DNA from: Vicinamibacteria bacterium
GTDB lineage: Bacteria; Acidobacteriota; Vicinamibacteria; Fen-336
Reading direction: 5' to 3'
DNA: 64,000 bases
Assembly: GCA_025994075.1 (NCBI GenBank)
Contig: JAMQGV010000002.1
Coordinates: 1 to 64,000 of the forward strand
Part shown: piece by piece, positions 47,244 to 57,500 of the stretch
How the letters are laid out: every line of letters starts with the position of its first letter
How positions within the stretch are numbered: position 1 is the first letter of the stretch
Notes under the pieces: generated by a model
The model's input: the letters and a program-made list of their open reading frames with translations, nothing else
What the model was told of the DNA's origin: nothing
Databases searched by the model: none
Translations under genes and position numbers: made by a program

Positions 47244-50008
47244 GCTCGTCCGCCCTTCAGGAGTTCGCCGAAGTCGAAGAATCCACGCCCCCCGAGCTCA
47301 TGAATGAGCTCTGTCGCCGCTTCGCGGACCGTTGCGACCTCGCTGGCAAGCCCGGCTGAGAGCAGTTGTCGTGCCTCGGAGTCCCAGCCGATCAGGCTCC
47401 AGCCTTCGACGTCGGACCGGATGAGATGCCCGAGGATGGGAAGGCAGCGTTCCAAGTGGGCCGACGCCAGCACGACAAGTCGGCGAGCGACCTTGTGATC
47501 AGCCTCTAGGCGGACACCCAAGGCGACAATCCGGTCAGCAATGCGAAGCGTCCATTCTGGATCGAACTGGCCAGAGGCGAAGGACCAGCCGAAGGATGCC
47601 AACTCCGCCGCGGCTTCAGAGCGCTCCGGCGGGTCGACCGACTCGGCCCTCGCAACTCGCTGCTCCCAGATGTCTGCGAAACGCTGGACGGCGTCCTCGT
47701 CCCAGCGCGGGGAGTCTTCGCCCACGAGACCGATGAACCGCAAGGCGTAGGCGCGAACTGGCCGCGGCGCACTGTTCAGGACTTGAGCCAGGAGGTGCGT
47801 GCCGTGCCCAGCCCGTGTGTAGACGACGAGGTGGTCCACGAGGTGCCGGGCGGGCTCCGAGAGTGCGCTGGCTTCATCGACGTGCCGGCCCACCTCCTGA
47901 ATCGCCCGCACGTAGGATGGCTCCAACAGGGGGAGAAGCTTCCCGTACGGGCCACACCGGATCACGAACTCCACCCAGGCGGCGTCCCAAAAGTGCTTGG
48001 CGTCCGGGTCGGTGGGAAAGATCGTGGGGAGCCGTGACTCGAGCCAAGCAGGGTCGAGATCGAACAGCCAAGGAAGCCATCGTCCATACACCGACCGGAT
48101 CGCCAAGGATGGGTCGATTGCCGGGTCGAGGTGGCGATCGAGGACGTCGCGGACCTCAGGCATGTCCGCCAGCGTCACGGGCTCGGCGCGGCCTTCGCGG
48201 AGTGGTTGCCGGCGCCAAAGTGCGAAGCCGATAACGGCGTGGAGAGCCTCGCCGCGCGTCGTGTTGATCGACAGGGTTCCAGGGTCCATGTTGCTGCCCC
48301 CGAACTCTGCCTCGTACTCGGTTGTCGGCTCCGGGTCCTCTGCGAGCTTGGCAAGAAGCGCCCAGACGCGGTCGGCCAGGGATGCGCCAAGGCCGGAGGA
48401 CGATCTTGTGAGTCCCGACTCGAGCAGCCGGGCGATGTCAGTGCGCGTCCATCCCCAGTGAGGGTCCGCGTCATCGACAGTCCGGCCGTTACCGGGCTGC
48501 TCAAGGACCCATTCGCAGAGGCCGACCACCCCATTCCACTCCAGCCGTCGCCCGGCACGGACCCCGCGAGTAAGGCCGGCGAGGAAGTGCCTCACGTAGG
48601 TCGGATCGAGTCCCCTGAACGTCAGCGCTACAGCTGAATAGGCGTCGGTCGCCTCCTCAACGACCTCAGCCAGGACTCTTCCGAGGCCCTCGGGCGAGGG
48701 CTGACGGTCACCGGCCGGGACGACCCATGACGCCAGAGCCTCGGAGACTCGCTCCGGAGGGAGGCTCTTCAGTTCGTGGGGGCCAAGGGGACTTGTCGGC
48801 CCGACCCAAACGGTGGGCGCCGCTGGCTCCCCGATCCATGCGTCCGGGACGTTTCGGCGCAGCTCGTCGAGCTCCGCGGCGAGTCCGGCCCCGAGATGCC
48901 CAGCGATGGGCTCGAGCCTCGCGCGCCGCCACGCAGGTAGTGCCTCCGGGTGCCGGAGTGGGCGCTCGGGCCCTGCGGTCCACTCGAGAATGCGAGCTTG
49001 GCCCTCCGGTGGCAAGACGCCGAAGCCTGCGCCGAGGAGCGTAGCGTACTCAGGGAGGCACCGGTCGAAGGCTTGTCGGTCGGGGAGGAGGGCAACCGCA
49101 AGGGTCGGGTGCGAGCCAACAAGGTCCGCGGCGAGCGTCAACTCGAGCCGCCGGAAGATCGACTGCTTGCTGTGACGAAGATCAGCAAGTACGACCTCAA
49201 TACGGTCCGGTCTTTCCCTGGCGACCTGCCTGAGCGCGGCCAGCAATGCGGTGGTCAGTAGGTTGAGGGTGTCCTCGTGGCGTGAACTCTCGATCTGCGG
49301 GCGCCAGACCGTGGAGTAGTCCTCCAAGGTGTCTTGTCGCACCGACGTGGCCTGCAAGGCAGACTCAAGGCTGGTTCGGAGCAGCCTCACAGATTCGGCC
49401 GGGAGTGCGCGCACTAGCGACGGGTATCGCTCCTCGAGCACCAGCCTCAAGTGCCACTCACCAATCCGCGGTTTCGGTCGCCGCCATGCTCGTTCCTCGG
49501 CTGGCGCCTCGGCGAGCCGAAGAAGCAACTCGGCGATCTTCAGGCCGGGCTTCGCCTGGCCTCCGGAGGCGAGCCGGGCAAGAAGCTCTCCCAAAGTCTT
49601 CGGGAGGAGTGAAGCGGTTCTCGGGGGGGGCCAGGCCAAGATCTGCGGGACCGCCTGCACGGCCATTTCCGGGGGCAGGGCTACCGCAATCGCTACCACA
49701 GACTCCTGAACGGTCACGTTCGTGATGTCCTTGGGCAGCTCCAGAATCACAGCAAGCACAGCTTCCTGCGCCTCCGGGAGAGACGCCATGCGGCGCAGGT
49801 AGTGCAGGGCGGGCCACTGCGGGTGGAACTCTGAGTCGGCGCCCTGGACGGTCTGGGGCGGTCGAGAGAACCACTTGCGCTCCCTGAGCGGCCCGATCCA
49901 AAGGGGATTGTTCAGGCGTTCGAAGAAGTAGCGCTGTTGTTGAGGACGAACTAGGCGCGCCGTGGCCCTCTCGACGGCGTCAGGCGTTGGCGTCTTCAAG
50001 GATGGCAT
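47240..50008 (-). CDS. Large alpha-solenoid (HEAT-like) protein of the module
   Basis: 922 residues from ATG 50008, overlapping the preceding gene by 29 nt. The N-terminal signature RYFFERLNNPLWIGPLRERK, FSRPPQTV, and WPALHYLRRMASLPEA resembles helical-repeat regions that occur with NTPases in defence loci. The rest is alternating helices with no catalytic motif, suggesting a scaffold or target-recognition arm. The C-terminus overlaps the SNF2 start by 4 nt, so the two products are probably made in fixed ratio. Function not known. Confidence 0.75.
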   Translation of the reverse strand: MPSLKTPTPDAVERATARLVRPQQQRYFFERLNNPLWIGPLRERKWFSRPPQTVQGADSEFHPQWPALHYLRRMASLPEAQEAVLAVILELPKDITNVTVQESVVAIAVALPPEMAVQAVPQILAWPPPRTASLLPKTLGELLARLASGGQAKPGLKIAELLLRLAEAPAEERAWRRPKPRIGEWHLRLVLEERYPSLVRALPAESVRLLRTSLESALQATSVRQDTLEDYSTVWRPQIESSRHEDTLNLLTTALLAALRQVARERPDRIEVVLADLRHSKQSIFRRLELTLAADLVGSHPTLAVALLPDRQAFDRCLPEYATLLGAGFGVLPPEGQARILEWTAGPERPLRHPEALPAWRRARLEPIAGHLGAGLAAELDELRRNVPDAWIGEPAAPTVWVGPTSPLGPHELKSLPPERVSEALASWVVPAGDRQPSPEGLGRVLAEVVEEATDAYSAVALTFRGLDPTYVRHFLAGLTRGVRAGRRLEWNGVVGLCEWVLEQPGNGRTVDDADPHWGWTRTDIARLLESGLTRSSSGLGASLADRVWALLAKLAEDPEPTTEYEAEFGGSNMDPGTLSINTTRGEALHAVIGFALWRRQPLREGRAEPVTLADMPEVRDVLDRHLDPAIDPSLAIRSVYGRWLPWLFDLDPAWLESRLPTIFPTDPDAKHFWDAAWVEFVIRCGPYGKLLPLLEPSYVRAIQEVGRHVDEASALSEPARHLVDHLVVYTRAGHGTHLLAQVLNSAPRPVRAYALRFIGLVGEDSPRWDEDAVQRFADIWEQRVARAESVDPPERSEAAAELASFGWSFASGQFDPEWTLRIADRIVALGVRLEADHKVARRLVVLASAHLERCLPILGHLIRSDVEGWSLIGWDSEARQLLSAGLASEVATVREAATELIHELGGRGFFDFGELLKGGRA

Positions 50009-50597
50009 CCAGCTCTTGAGCGACTTCGAAGAAGGCGGCGTGGGTGGAGCTCAGTAGGCCCTCGAGAAGCGACAGCCTCTCTTCGCAGTCAGACCAGGGC
50101 GTCGAACGGGCCGCTGTACCGTCGAAGTGCGCCTGAGACTGTGCCCATCTGGCGATTTGCATCCACGATTCAACGATAGGAGCCAAGAGCTCGGGGGAGT
50201 TGTGGCCCGCCGGCAGCCAGGCACGAAACATGCGTTCGACCAAGTCCCGTTTGGTGCCCTGCCCGGTGCCCCAGGAAGTGAGGATGCTGCCGAGTAGCGC
50301 GTCGAAACTGTTGCTCGACGGCGTCACCGCGCCCAGACGTGGTGGTGCGTTCTGAGCCGACCAAGCTTTCTTGAGCTCGTTCAGGATCTTCACGGCGTCC
50401 TGGCGCGAGGTCTGTTCGCCGAGGACGGCATCTGGGAGCCTGTTCGCGAAATCGCGCAGCGCGTGAGCCAGGAACTGCGCGCGGCCGGGGAAGTCGGTGA
50501 AGCCTGCGATGGACAAGGCGGCCTGATAGGCCTGGGCGGCTCCGGGAGCTGTTTCACTCAAGAAGTTCAACAGCACACTCCTCGCCGCCGGTGACAT
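49980..50597 (-). CDS. Small helical protein after drmMI
   Basis: 205 residues; ATG 50597 overlaps the drmMI stop by one base (TGATG). The sequence is all-helical (SVLLNFLSETAPGAAQAYQA, AVKILNELKKAW, LLSSTHAAFFEVAQELDAI) with no recognised motif. Its position between the methylase and the solenoid gene and its overlap with both suggest it bridges DISARM and the embedded module, perhaps as a subunit of the solenoid-helicase complex. Not recognised. Confidence 0.65.
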   Translation of the reverse strand: MSPAARSVLLNFLSETAPGAAQAYQAALSIAGFTDFPGRAQFLAHALRDFANRLPDAVLGEQTSRQDAVKILNELKKAWSAQNAPPRLGAVTPSSNSFDALLGSILTSWGTGQGTKRDLVERMFRAWLPAGHNSPELLAPIVESWMQIARWAQSQAHFDGTAARSTPWSDCEERLSLLEGLLSSTHAAFFEVAQELDAILEDANA

Positions 50598-53500
50598 CAG
50601 AACAACTTCCGGATGGTCGATGCGTCCCGCAGGTCGGACGCCCTAGTTCGCTTGGCGGCGGGTTTCTTCTTTGATGCGGGGCCGGCGGCGGCTTCTTCGG
50701 CGGCGCGTTGCTGGTTCAGGGCGAGGAGGCGGGCGAGGACCGCGTCGCGGATGTCGTCCGGCCAGCGGTAGCGCCAGGGCTTCTTCTTCGTCGACGGGGC
50801 GGCCGTCGGGTCGCCGTCGTCGTCCTCGTCTTCCTCGTAGTCGAGGAGGAACTCGCAGTGGGGCTGTAGGTCCGTCCAGCCGTAGGCGTCGAGCACCGCG
50901 CGGTCCATCGCGTCATGGAGCTCGCGGAGTTTCAGGATATCCGGATCGCGCTCGTCGGGGTCGTGGAAGCGGTTGTAGGTTGCTGTTAGCCCGTGGCCAG
51001 ACTTGCGCATCAGTGCGGCGCGAAAAGATTCGTACTGGTTGCCGGCGTTCTCGAGAGCTTCCACGTTGTCGCACTCCAGCGGGAAAGGCAGAGTCTCGAA
51101 GCAGTCGGACGGTGCATAACGCAGGTCGTCCTTCATTGTCGAACTAAGAGCGCGGGCCCAGATCTCGTGGGGACGAGACTGCAAGAGGGCGAAGGCTGCG
51201 AGTTGGTCGAGACTGAAGACGACCAACGCCTCGGAGAACACTGCAGCCGACGGTAGGCGGGCGACACACCAGTGAGGCTGGTGGCGGGAACAGGCCAGAA
51301 CCTTATCGAGTCCTTCAATCGCAGCATAAAGCGCTTTGGCGGGTTCGGCGTGCCGCCACCAATAGGCGGCCCGTAGCGTGCGTTTGTCCTTCGCGCGAGT
51401 TGGCCTGACCCTTCGCTCGAGGATATCCATCAGGTCTGGCCAGCCCGTGCGGGCCTCGTCCTCCGACATCTCGCCGAAGTTGATGACGTAGCGGTGGTGC
51501 ACGTGAGTTGGGCTGGAGTTGACCTCCTCGCCGCCAAGGTACGGAAAGATCCGCTCCTTGTTGCTTGGGTCTTTGGCGATCAGCCGCTCCATCTCGGCGA
51601 TGGGAGTCGCGTCAGGGTTGGTGTCGTCGAACGTGAAGCCCATCCCGAGCACGATGGAGCCCTGAAAGCTCTTGCCCTCGTTGGCCCTGAGCTGCTTCGG
51701 GTCCTCGTGCCCGCCGTCGTGGAAGAGGAAGGCGGTGATTCGCGAAACCGGGCGATCATCTAGGCGGCAGGCCGCCGGGGGATAGCCTTTGGCGACGTGG
51801 ACGACACTCACGACCACGGCCGCTGCTCCAGGCCACTTCAGACGCTTGCGTGCGGCGTAGATCGCCCCGCCGTGAGTGCAGATCCAGCGCAGACCAGTCC
51901 CGCGGGTGTCGCCCTGCGCGATGGTCTTGGTGGCGATCAGGCCGAAGTGGCCGCCCTTCCGCAGCAGTGTGAATGCTCGGCGGAAGAAGTGGGCCACGAG
52001 GTCGGCGTTGCCGTGGCTCTCCTCGTGGATCTGCTTGAGCCAGCCCGGATAGGCATCGCGCGTGCTCGCGATCAGCGTGTTCTTGCCCGCGAACGGGGGG
52101 TTGCCCACGAAGGCATCGAATCCCGAGTTCGGGCGGCCGAAAACCTCCGGAAACTCCATCTCCCAGTGGAAGGGGAAGAGCGGTAGCGGCGGGGCGTGCA
52201 GGCGGCGGACGACCTCCTCGAGTGCACCGGCGCTGGTGCGGTCCTCGAGCACGGACTGGATCTCGCCCGCGTAGCCCGTCCGGGCGCGCTCGCGGTCCTT
52301 GTCCCTCTCGTGCTCGAAGTACGCCGCGATGACGAGGTCGGCGCACAGGCGCACGGTCTCGAGGGCCTTCTCGGCGTCGCCGTGGAGGCGGGGCTTGTCG
52401 ACGCTGTCGCCCGCGTCGCCGAGGGCGAGCAGGCGCTCCCGGCTCTGGTGCGCGAGCTGGATGTGGCTGCGCAGGAACCGCTCGATCGCAACGATCTGGT
52501 GGCCCTTGCCCCAGTGGAAGCGGGCGATCTGCTCGTTCGTCAGCCCGACCAGCGAGTCGCCGTGGCGCAGGGCGTGGTCGAGGAACGTGAACGGGTGGTC
52601 GCGGGCCAGCGTCACGAGCCAGAGCGAGAGCTTGGCGAGGTCGACCGCGAACGGGTTCTTGTCGACGCCGTAGAGGCAGCGGGCCGCCACCAGGCGGCGG
52701 GCGTGGACGACGGGTTCCTCGTCCGGCGGCAGCGCCGGCTTCCAGTCGTGGCGGTCCCAGGCCGCGACCAGCGCGTCGCCGAGGTAACGGCAGGTGGCGA
52801 CGAGGAAGGCCCCGGAGCCCATCGCCGGGTCGCAGACCTTGAGGTCGAGCAACTGCTCGGGCGTGGGGTGCTCGCCCAGGTTCGCGATCAGCGGCTCGAG
52901 CGTCGTGGCGACGATCGGCTCGGTCAGCGAGCGCGGCGTGTAGTGGGAGCCGGAGCGGCGGCGCTCCTCGGTCGGCTGCAGGAACAGGCCGCCCTTGGGG
53001 ATCAGGCCCGGGGTGAAGGGGGAGACCTTCTTGCCGAGCGCCGCCACCGCCTCGGCGGGCGTGGAGGCTTCCTTGACGGCGTCGAGCGCCTCGCCCTTCA
53101 GGTCGCAAGCGGCCTCGTCGCGGAGCCACTTGCCGCGCTCGGCCGGCTTGAGGTCGAGCAGGGCCTCGAGGTCCACGACGACGTGCTGGGGGCGGACGCC
53201 GATCGAGGCGCCCCGGGCCACGCGCAGCTCGAAGCCCATCATGGCCTCGTACACCGAGCCGATCTGCTCGACGTCGAGCGCGCTGTAGCTGATGCGCTCG
53301 GCGTCGAGCAGCAGCAGGTTCTCGAGGACGCGGTAGACGACCGCGTCCGAGACCTTCGGCGGCTGCAGGCGGGTCGTCCGGTCCTGGCCCAGGACGTCGC
53401 CGTACAGGCGGCCCTCGAGGAAGTCCCAGGTGTCGGGGTTGAAGAGGTGGCCCTGGCGCGGGGGCAGGCGGGCCGCGCCGTGGCTGCCGCCGTCGTGGAT

Positions 53501-54553
53501 CAGGCGGAACAGGGTGAGGAGCTGGGCCCACGCGCCGTAACGCTGCTCCATCGTGTCCGGGTGGCGCGCGGCGTCGTCGCGCAGGCGCTCGAACAGCCCG
53601 CCGACGGAGTAGTGCTGCTGCCAGAACTCCTGCTTCGGGAGCAGGCCGCGGTCCTCGGCATAGAGGATGAAGACCAGCCGGAGCAGCGTGCCGAGCAGGC
53701 CGCCGTAGACGCTCTGCGGGTCCTCGCGCAGGACGTCCCGAAGCAGGGCGCCGCCGCTCTTCTCGTTGGCGGCCTGGAAGCCGCGGACCAGCTCGTGCAG
53801 GGCCTCGAGCACCTGCTCGGCGAGGCGGGTGGAGACCTCGTTCTGGAAGCGGCGGCTGTTGCGGAGGATCGCGGGGAGGCGCTGGTCGGTGGGCAGCGAG
53901 AACAGCCGCTCCGCGCTCAGCAGCATGTGCAGGGCGGACACGATCGGCCGGCCGGCGACCTCGCACATGGCGTCGATCGGGAACGTCAGGTGGCCGCTGG
54001 ACTCGCCCCGGGGGGCGTACACGATGCGGAGGCCGACGCCGTTCCAGAGCAGGCCGATGGGGATCTGGCGCTCCTTCAGGAGGCGCTCGAAGCGCTCCTG
54101 GGGGCTGGCGTGCCAGTGGTGGCCGTCGCGCTGGTCGTCGGGCAGCGCGTCGAAGTCGGCGCCCTCGGGGATTTCCTTGACCAGCAGCAGCCACTGCCCG
54201 GGGCTGTCGGGGTCGGCCAGCGCGAAGGTGGGGCTGAGGACTTCCGCGTAATCGGAGAGGCTGAAGTCGAGGTCGCGCGGCAGCTCCGGGCCGCCCGGGC
54301 CGCCGGCGAGCAGGTCGGCGGGCCACGCCAGGAAGTCGAACGCGAAGTCCGGGAAGTACGGGACGACAAGCGAGGCGTCCTGCTTCGAGCGGGGGCGGGT
54401 GAGGCCCTTGAGGGCCTGCTGCTGGGGGACGATGTTGCGCTGGACCTGGGCCTGGGCGGCGAGCAGGCCGGGCACCGACACCACGAGGCCGGTCGGCTGG
54501 AGGTAGCCGAGCCAGCGCAGGTGGTCGAGGGCCTCGGGGCTGAGCTTGCTCAT
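50597..54553 (-). CDS. drmMI: DISARM adenine-specific DNA methyltransferase DrmMI
   Basis: 1318 residues from ATG 54553, overlapping the drmD stop (ATGA); an open frame upstream of this start is read-through. The SAM motif DPAMGSGAFLV is at about residue 573 and the catalytic NPPF, in NPPFAGKNT, at about 814, the type used by N6-adenine methylases of type IIG/Eco57I-like order. A long N-terminal region and a C-terminal specificity-like region flank it. It marks host DNA so that DISARM attacks only unmodified DNA. Its presence sets the system as class 1. Confidence 0.93.
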   Translation of the reverse strand: MSKLSPEALDHLRWLGYLQPTGLVVSVPGLLAAQAQVQRNIVPQQQALKGLTRPRSKQDASLVVPYFPDFAFDFLAWPADLLAGGPGGPELPRDLDFSLSDYAEVLSPTFALADPDSPGQWLLLVKEIPEGADFDALPDDQRDGHHWHASPQERFERLLKERQIPIGLLWNGVGLRIVYAPRGESSGHLTFPIDAMCEVAGRPIVSALHMLLSAERLFSLPTDQRLPAILRNSRRFQNEVSTRLAEQVLEALHELVRGFQAANEKSGGALLRDVLREDPQSVYGGLLGTLLRLVFILYAEDRGLLPKQEFWQQHYSVGGLFERLRDDAARHPDTMEQRYGAWAQLLTLFRLIHDGGSHGAARLPPRQGHLFNPDTWDFLEGRLYGDVLGQDRTTRLQPPKVSDAVVYRVLENLLLLDAERISYSALDVEQIGSVYEAMMGFELRVARGASIGVRPQHVVVDLEALLDLKPAERGKWLRDEAACDLKGEALDAVKEASTPAEAVAALGKKVSPFTPGLIPKGGLFLQPTEERRRSGSHYTPRSLTEPIVATTLEPLIANLGEHPTPEQLLDLKVCDPAMGSGAFLVATCRYLGDALVAAWDRHDWKPALPPDEEPVVHARRLVAARCLYGVDKNPFAVDLAKLSLWLVTLARDHPFTFLDHALRHGDSLVGLTNEQIARFHWGKGHQIVAIERFLRSHIQLAHQSRERLLALGDAGDSVDKPRLHGDAEKALETVRLCADLVIAAYFEHERDKDRERARTGYAGEIQSVLEDRTSAGALEEVVRRLHAPPLPLFPFHWEMEFPEVFGRPNSGFDAFVGNPPFAGKNTLIASTRDAYPGWLKQIHEESHGNADLVAHFFRRAFTLLRKGGHFGLIATKTIAQGDTRGTGLRWICTHGGAIYAARKRLKWPGAAAVVVSVVHVAKGYPPAACRLDDRPVSRITAFLFHDGGHEDPKQLRANEGKSFQGSIVLGMGFTFDDTNPDATPIAEMERLIAKDPSNKERIFPYLGGEEVNSSPTHVHHRYVINFGEMSEDEARTGWPDLMDILERRVRPTRAKDKRTLRAAYWWRHAEPAKALYAAIEGLDKVLACSRHQPHWCVARLPSAAVFSEALVVFSLDQLAAFALLQSRPHEIWARALSSTMKDDLRYAPSDCFETLPFPLECDNVEALENAGNQYESFRAALMRKSGHGLTATYNRFHDPDERDPDILKLRELHDAMDRAVLDAYGWTDLQPHCEFLLDYEEDEDDDGDPTAAPSTKKKPWRYRWPDDIRDAVLARLLALNQQRAAEEAAAGPASKKKPAAKRTRASDLRDASTIRKLF

Positions 54554-57500
54554 CCGGTCACCGGCCACAGGTAGACGAGGCCGACGGGCTCGATGCGGGT
54601 GGCCTTGACCGAGTAGGCGCGGCGGATGCGCTCGGGCTCGGTCCTGAGCTCCTCGGGGATCTGGAGCAGCCGGTTGTGCCACTCGCGCTTGTCGGCGTCG
54701 AGCTGGCGCTTCTCGTCCTCGTCGAAGTCGAGGGTGAGCTGGGCTTCCTTCTCCACCTTGCGGGCCTGGGCCTGGATCCACTCGCGCTGGCGCTCGAGGA
54801 TCTTGACCATGTCGGCGGCCTCGGCTTCGCCGCGCTTGTCGAGGTCGGCGCGGGCGCTCTCGGCCAGCTCGCGGCCGCGCGCCTCGAGGTGGGGGATCAG
54901 GTCCGCCATGTCCTGGGCCGCGTTGTGCAGCAGCTTCTCCTGCACGGGCGCGGCGAGCCCGGCCTCGCGGGCGTGGGCGAGCGCGTCCTCGAGCAGGCGG
55001 AGGGCGTTGGTCTCGCCCTCGGCTCCGAAGGGCTTGAGGGCGCCCCTGCGGGCGTCCGGCTCCACCCAGCGGGCGGCAACGGCGATGACCTCGTCGTGGA
55101 GGCGGGTGGCGCCCTCGCCGTAGAGGGCGAGGCGGCCGAGGACGACGACGCGGGGGATCGGGTCCCGGGTCTGGCCGACGCAGGCGCGCGAGAGGTCGTC
55201 GTGGATGAAGCCCTGGGCGCGGAAGCGGCCGAGCAGGCGCTGGACGACGCGGTGCTCGAGGTGGAGGTGGACGACGTCGGCGTCGAGCGAGCCGGGGTCG
55301 GCGAAGACGACGGGCCGCGGCGCCGCCTTGCGCCACTCCCACGGGGGCTGTTCCTTCGAGCGCACGGGGCGAAGAGTGTCGAGCGTGTCCGCCCAGGTCG
55401 GGTCGGCCCCTTCGCGGGCGTCGAGGGCAGGGAAGACCCAGCGCGGCTTGCCGTGCGCATCTGTCTCGGCCTTCAGGGGCTCGGCGCGGAGCAGTTCCAG
55501 GGCGCAGGAGATGGCGTCGCGGAAGGCGGTTTCCTCGAAACCGATCGCCTTGTGGGAGCGAGCCAGCGACGAGCGCAAGCCCTCGATCTGCTTCGAAAGC
55601 TCCTCGCGCCGCTCGCGGGAGACCTCGAGCTCGTCGTCGACGGCCTGTCGCACGCCGGGCGTGGCGTCCTCGTCGTCGATCTGGCGAGCTTGTTCGTCCG
55701 CGTCGCGGATGCCCTGGCCCAGCAGGCGCTCGAGGCGCTGCTCCAGGACCCGCGAGAGGCTACCTAGCTCCCGCTGGACGAGGTCTGTCTTGCGGACAAG
55801 CGCCTGCAGGACCTTGTCTTCGGGGCGCTGCGCGAAGAAGAAGTAGCGGCAGTACACCTCGGGCGCGCGCTGCAGGACGCGGTCGATGCGGCCGTTGCGC
55901 TGCTCCATGCGGCTGGGGTTCCACGGCACGTCGAAGTGGAACAGGTCGGCGCAATGGTTCTGCAGGTTGACGCCCTCGCGGGCGGCGTCGGTGGCGATCA
56001 GGATGCGCAGCGGGTGCCTGTCGGGGTCGGCGTTGAAGGCGCGCTTGAGCTCCTCGCGGATGTCGTCGGCCATACCGCCGTGGAACGAGGCGACGCGCTC
56101 GCGGGCGTCCGGGAAGGCCTGGCGGAACTGCTGCTCGAGGTAGCGCTTGGTGTCGGTGTATTCCGTGAAGATCAGGACGCGGCGACGGTTCCACTTGGGC
56201 GGCGTGCCGGGGCAGAGGTGCTCGCGAATCCAAGCCACCAGCTTGCGGACGCGTGGGTCGGCCTGGCCGCGGGCGGCTTCGGCGACCTCTGTCATGCGGT
56301 CGAGCAGGGCCTTCTCACGCCGCTTCAGCTGCTCCTCGGTCGACGGTCGGGGCTCCGCGTGGCCCTCGGTGGCCTCCGTGGCCGCCTCCATCTGCGCGGC
56401 CTCTTCGGCGGCAACGTCGTCCTCGGAGAGTTCGGCGCGATCGTCGTCGGCGTCCGGGGCGGCGCTCAGCAGCGAGAGGTCGCGGGGCGGCTCGGCAGCC
56501 TTTCGGGCCTGCCGCTCCAGGGTGTCCCGGTGGACCTTGAGAGTGCGCGCGAACGCCTCGATCGAGGAGAGCAGCCGCTTCTGCAGCGAGGTGGTGATCA
56601 GGGCCGCGGCGTTCTGGACGGACTTGCGGGTGGACTGCAGCCGCTCGGCGCGCAGCGCGGCGTACTCGGAGAGGAGGCGCGGGAGAAGGCGCTCCGGTGC
56701 GTCGGCCGGGAGACCGTCGATGTCGATCTGATCGGGCACCCGGCGAGGGAAGCCCTCGTGGAGCACCTCGCGCAGGTCGCTCTTGAGGCGGCGGACCATG
56801 ACATCGTCGAGGACCTTCGGGCCGCGCACCGGCACGCCGCGGATGAAGCGCTGCGGGTCCAGCAGCTCGAGCAAGGCGGCGAAGCTGTTGGAGTGGCCGT
56901 TGTGCGGCGTCGCGCTCAGGAACAGGCGGTGCTCGAAGCGCGGGGCGAGGTCGCGCACGGCCTTGGTCAGCTGGGAGTCGATGGCGTAGCGGGCGCCGCT
57001 GGCAGGGGCCGCGTTGTGGGCCTCGTCCAGGATCAGCAGCGAGCCGGAGCGCACGCCCGGCTCGTCCAGCCAGTCTCGCAGCAGGCTGGCGTAGCTCTCG
57101 TCGCGCACCAGCGCGTGGGAGATAATGAAGCGCGAGTGCGCCTTCCAGGGGTTGACGCCGTAGCCGCGCTCGCGCCGCTTCTCGAGCACGTAGTCGCGCC
57201 CGTAGATGACGAAGGTGAGGCCGAAGCGGGCCTCCATTTCGTCCCGCCACTGCTGGACGACCGAGGGCGGCGCAGCGATCACGATGCGGCGGACCTTCTG
57301 CCGCAGCAGCAGCTCGCGGACGATCAGGCCGGCCTCGATGGTCTTGCCGAGGCCCACGTCGTCGGCGATGAAGAGGTTGACGCGGGGGAGCTTCAGCGCC
57401 TTGCGCAGCGGTTCGAGCTGGTAGGCCTTGATGTCGATGCCGGCGCGGTAGGGCGCCTGAAACAGCCGCGGGTCGGTGGCGGTGACGCAGTTCCACTTGA

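Noticed and set aside
49980..50008. 29-nt overlap read as a possible frameshift joining the small helical and solenoid genes
   Set aside because: Both frames end and start cleanly, and the N-terminal signature of the solenoid lies after the overlap, so two genes are more likely.
54554..55342. Upstream extension of the methylase reading frame
   Set aside because: It overlaps drmD entirely and translates to Arg/Pro/Ala filler; ATG 54553 with ATGA coupling is the real start.
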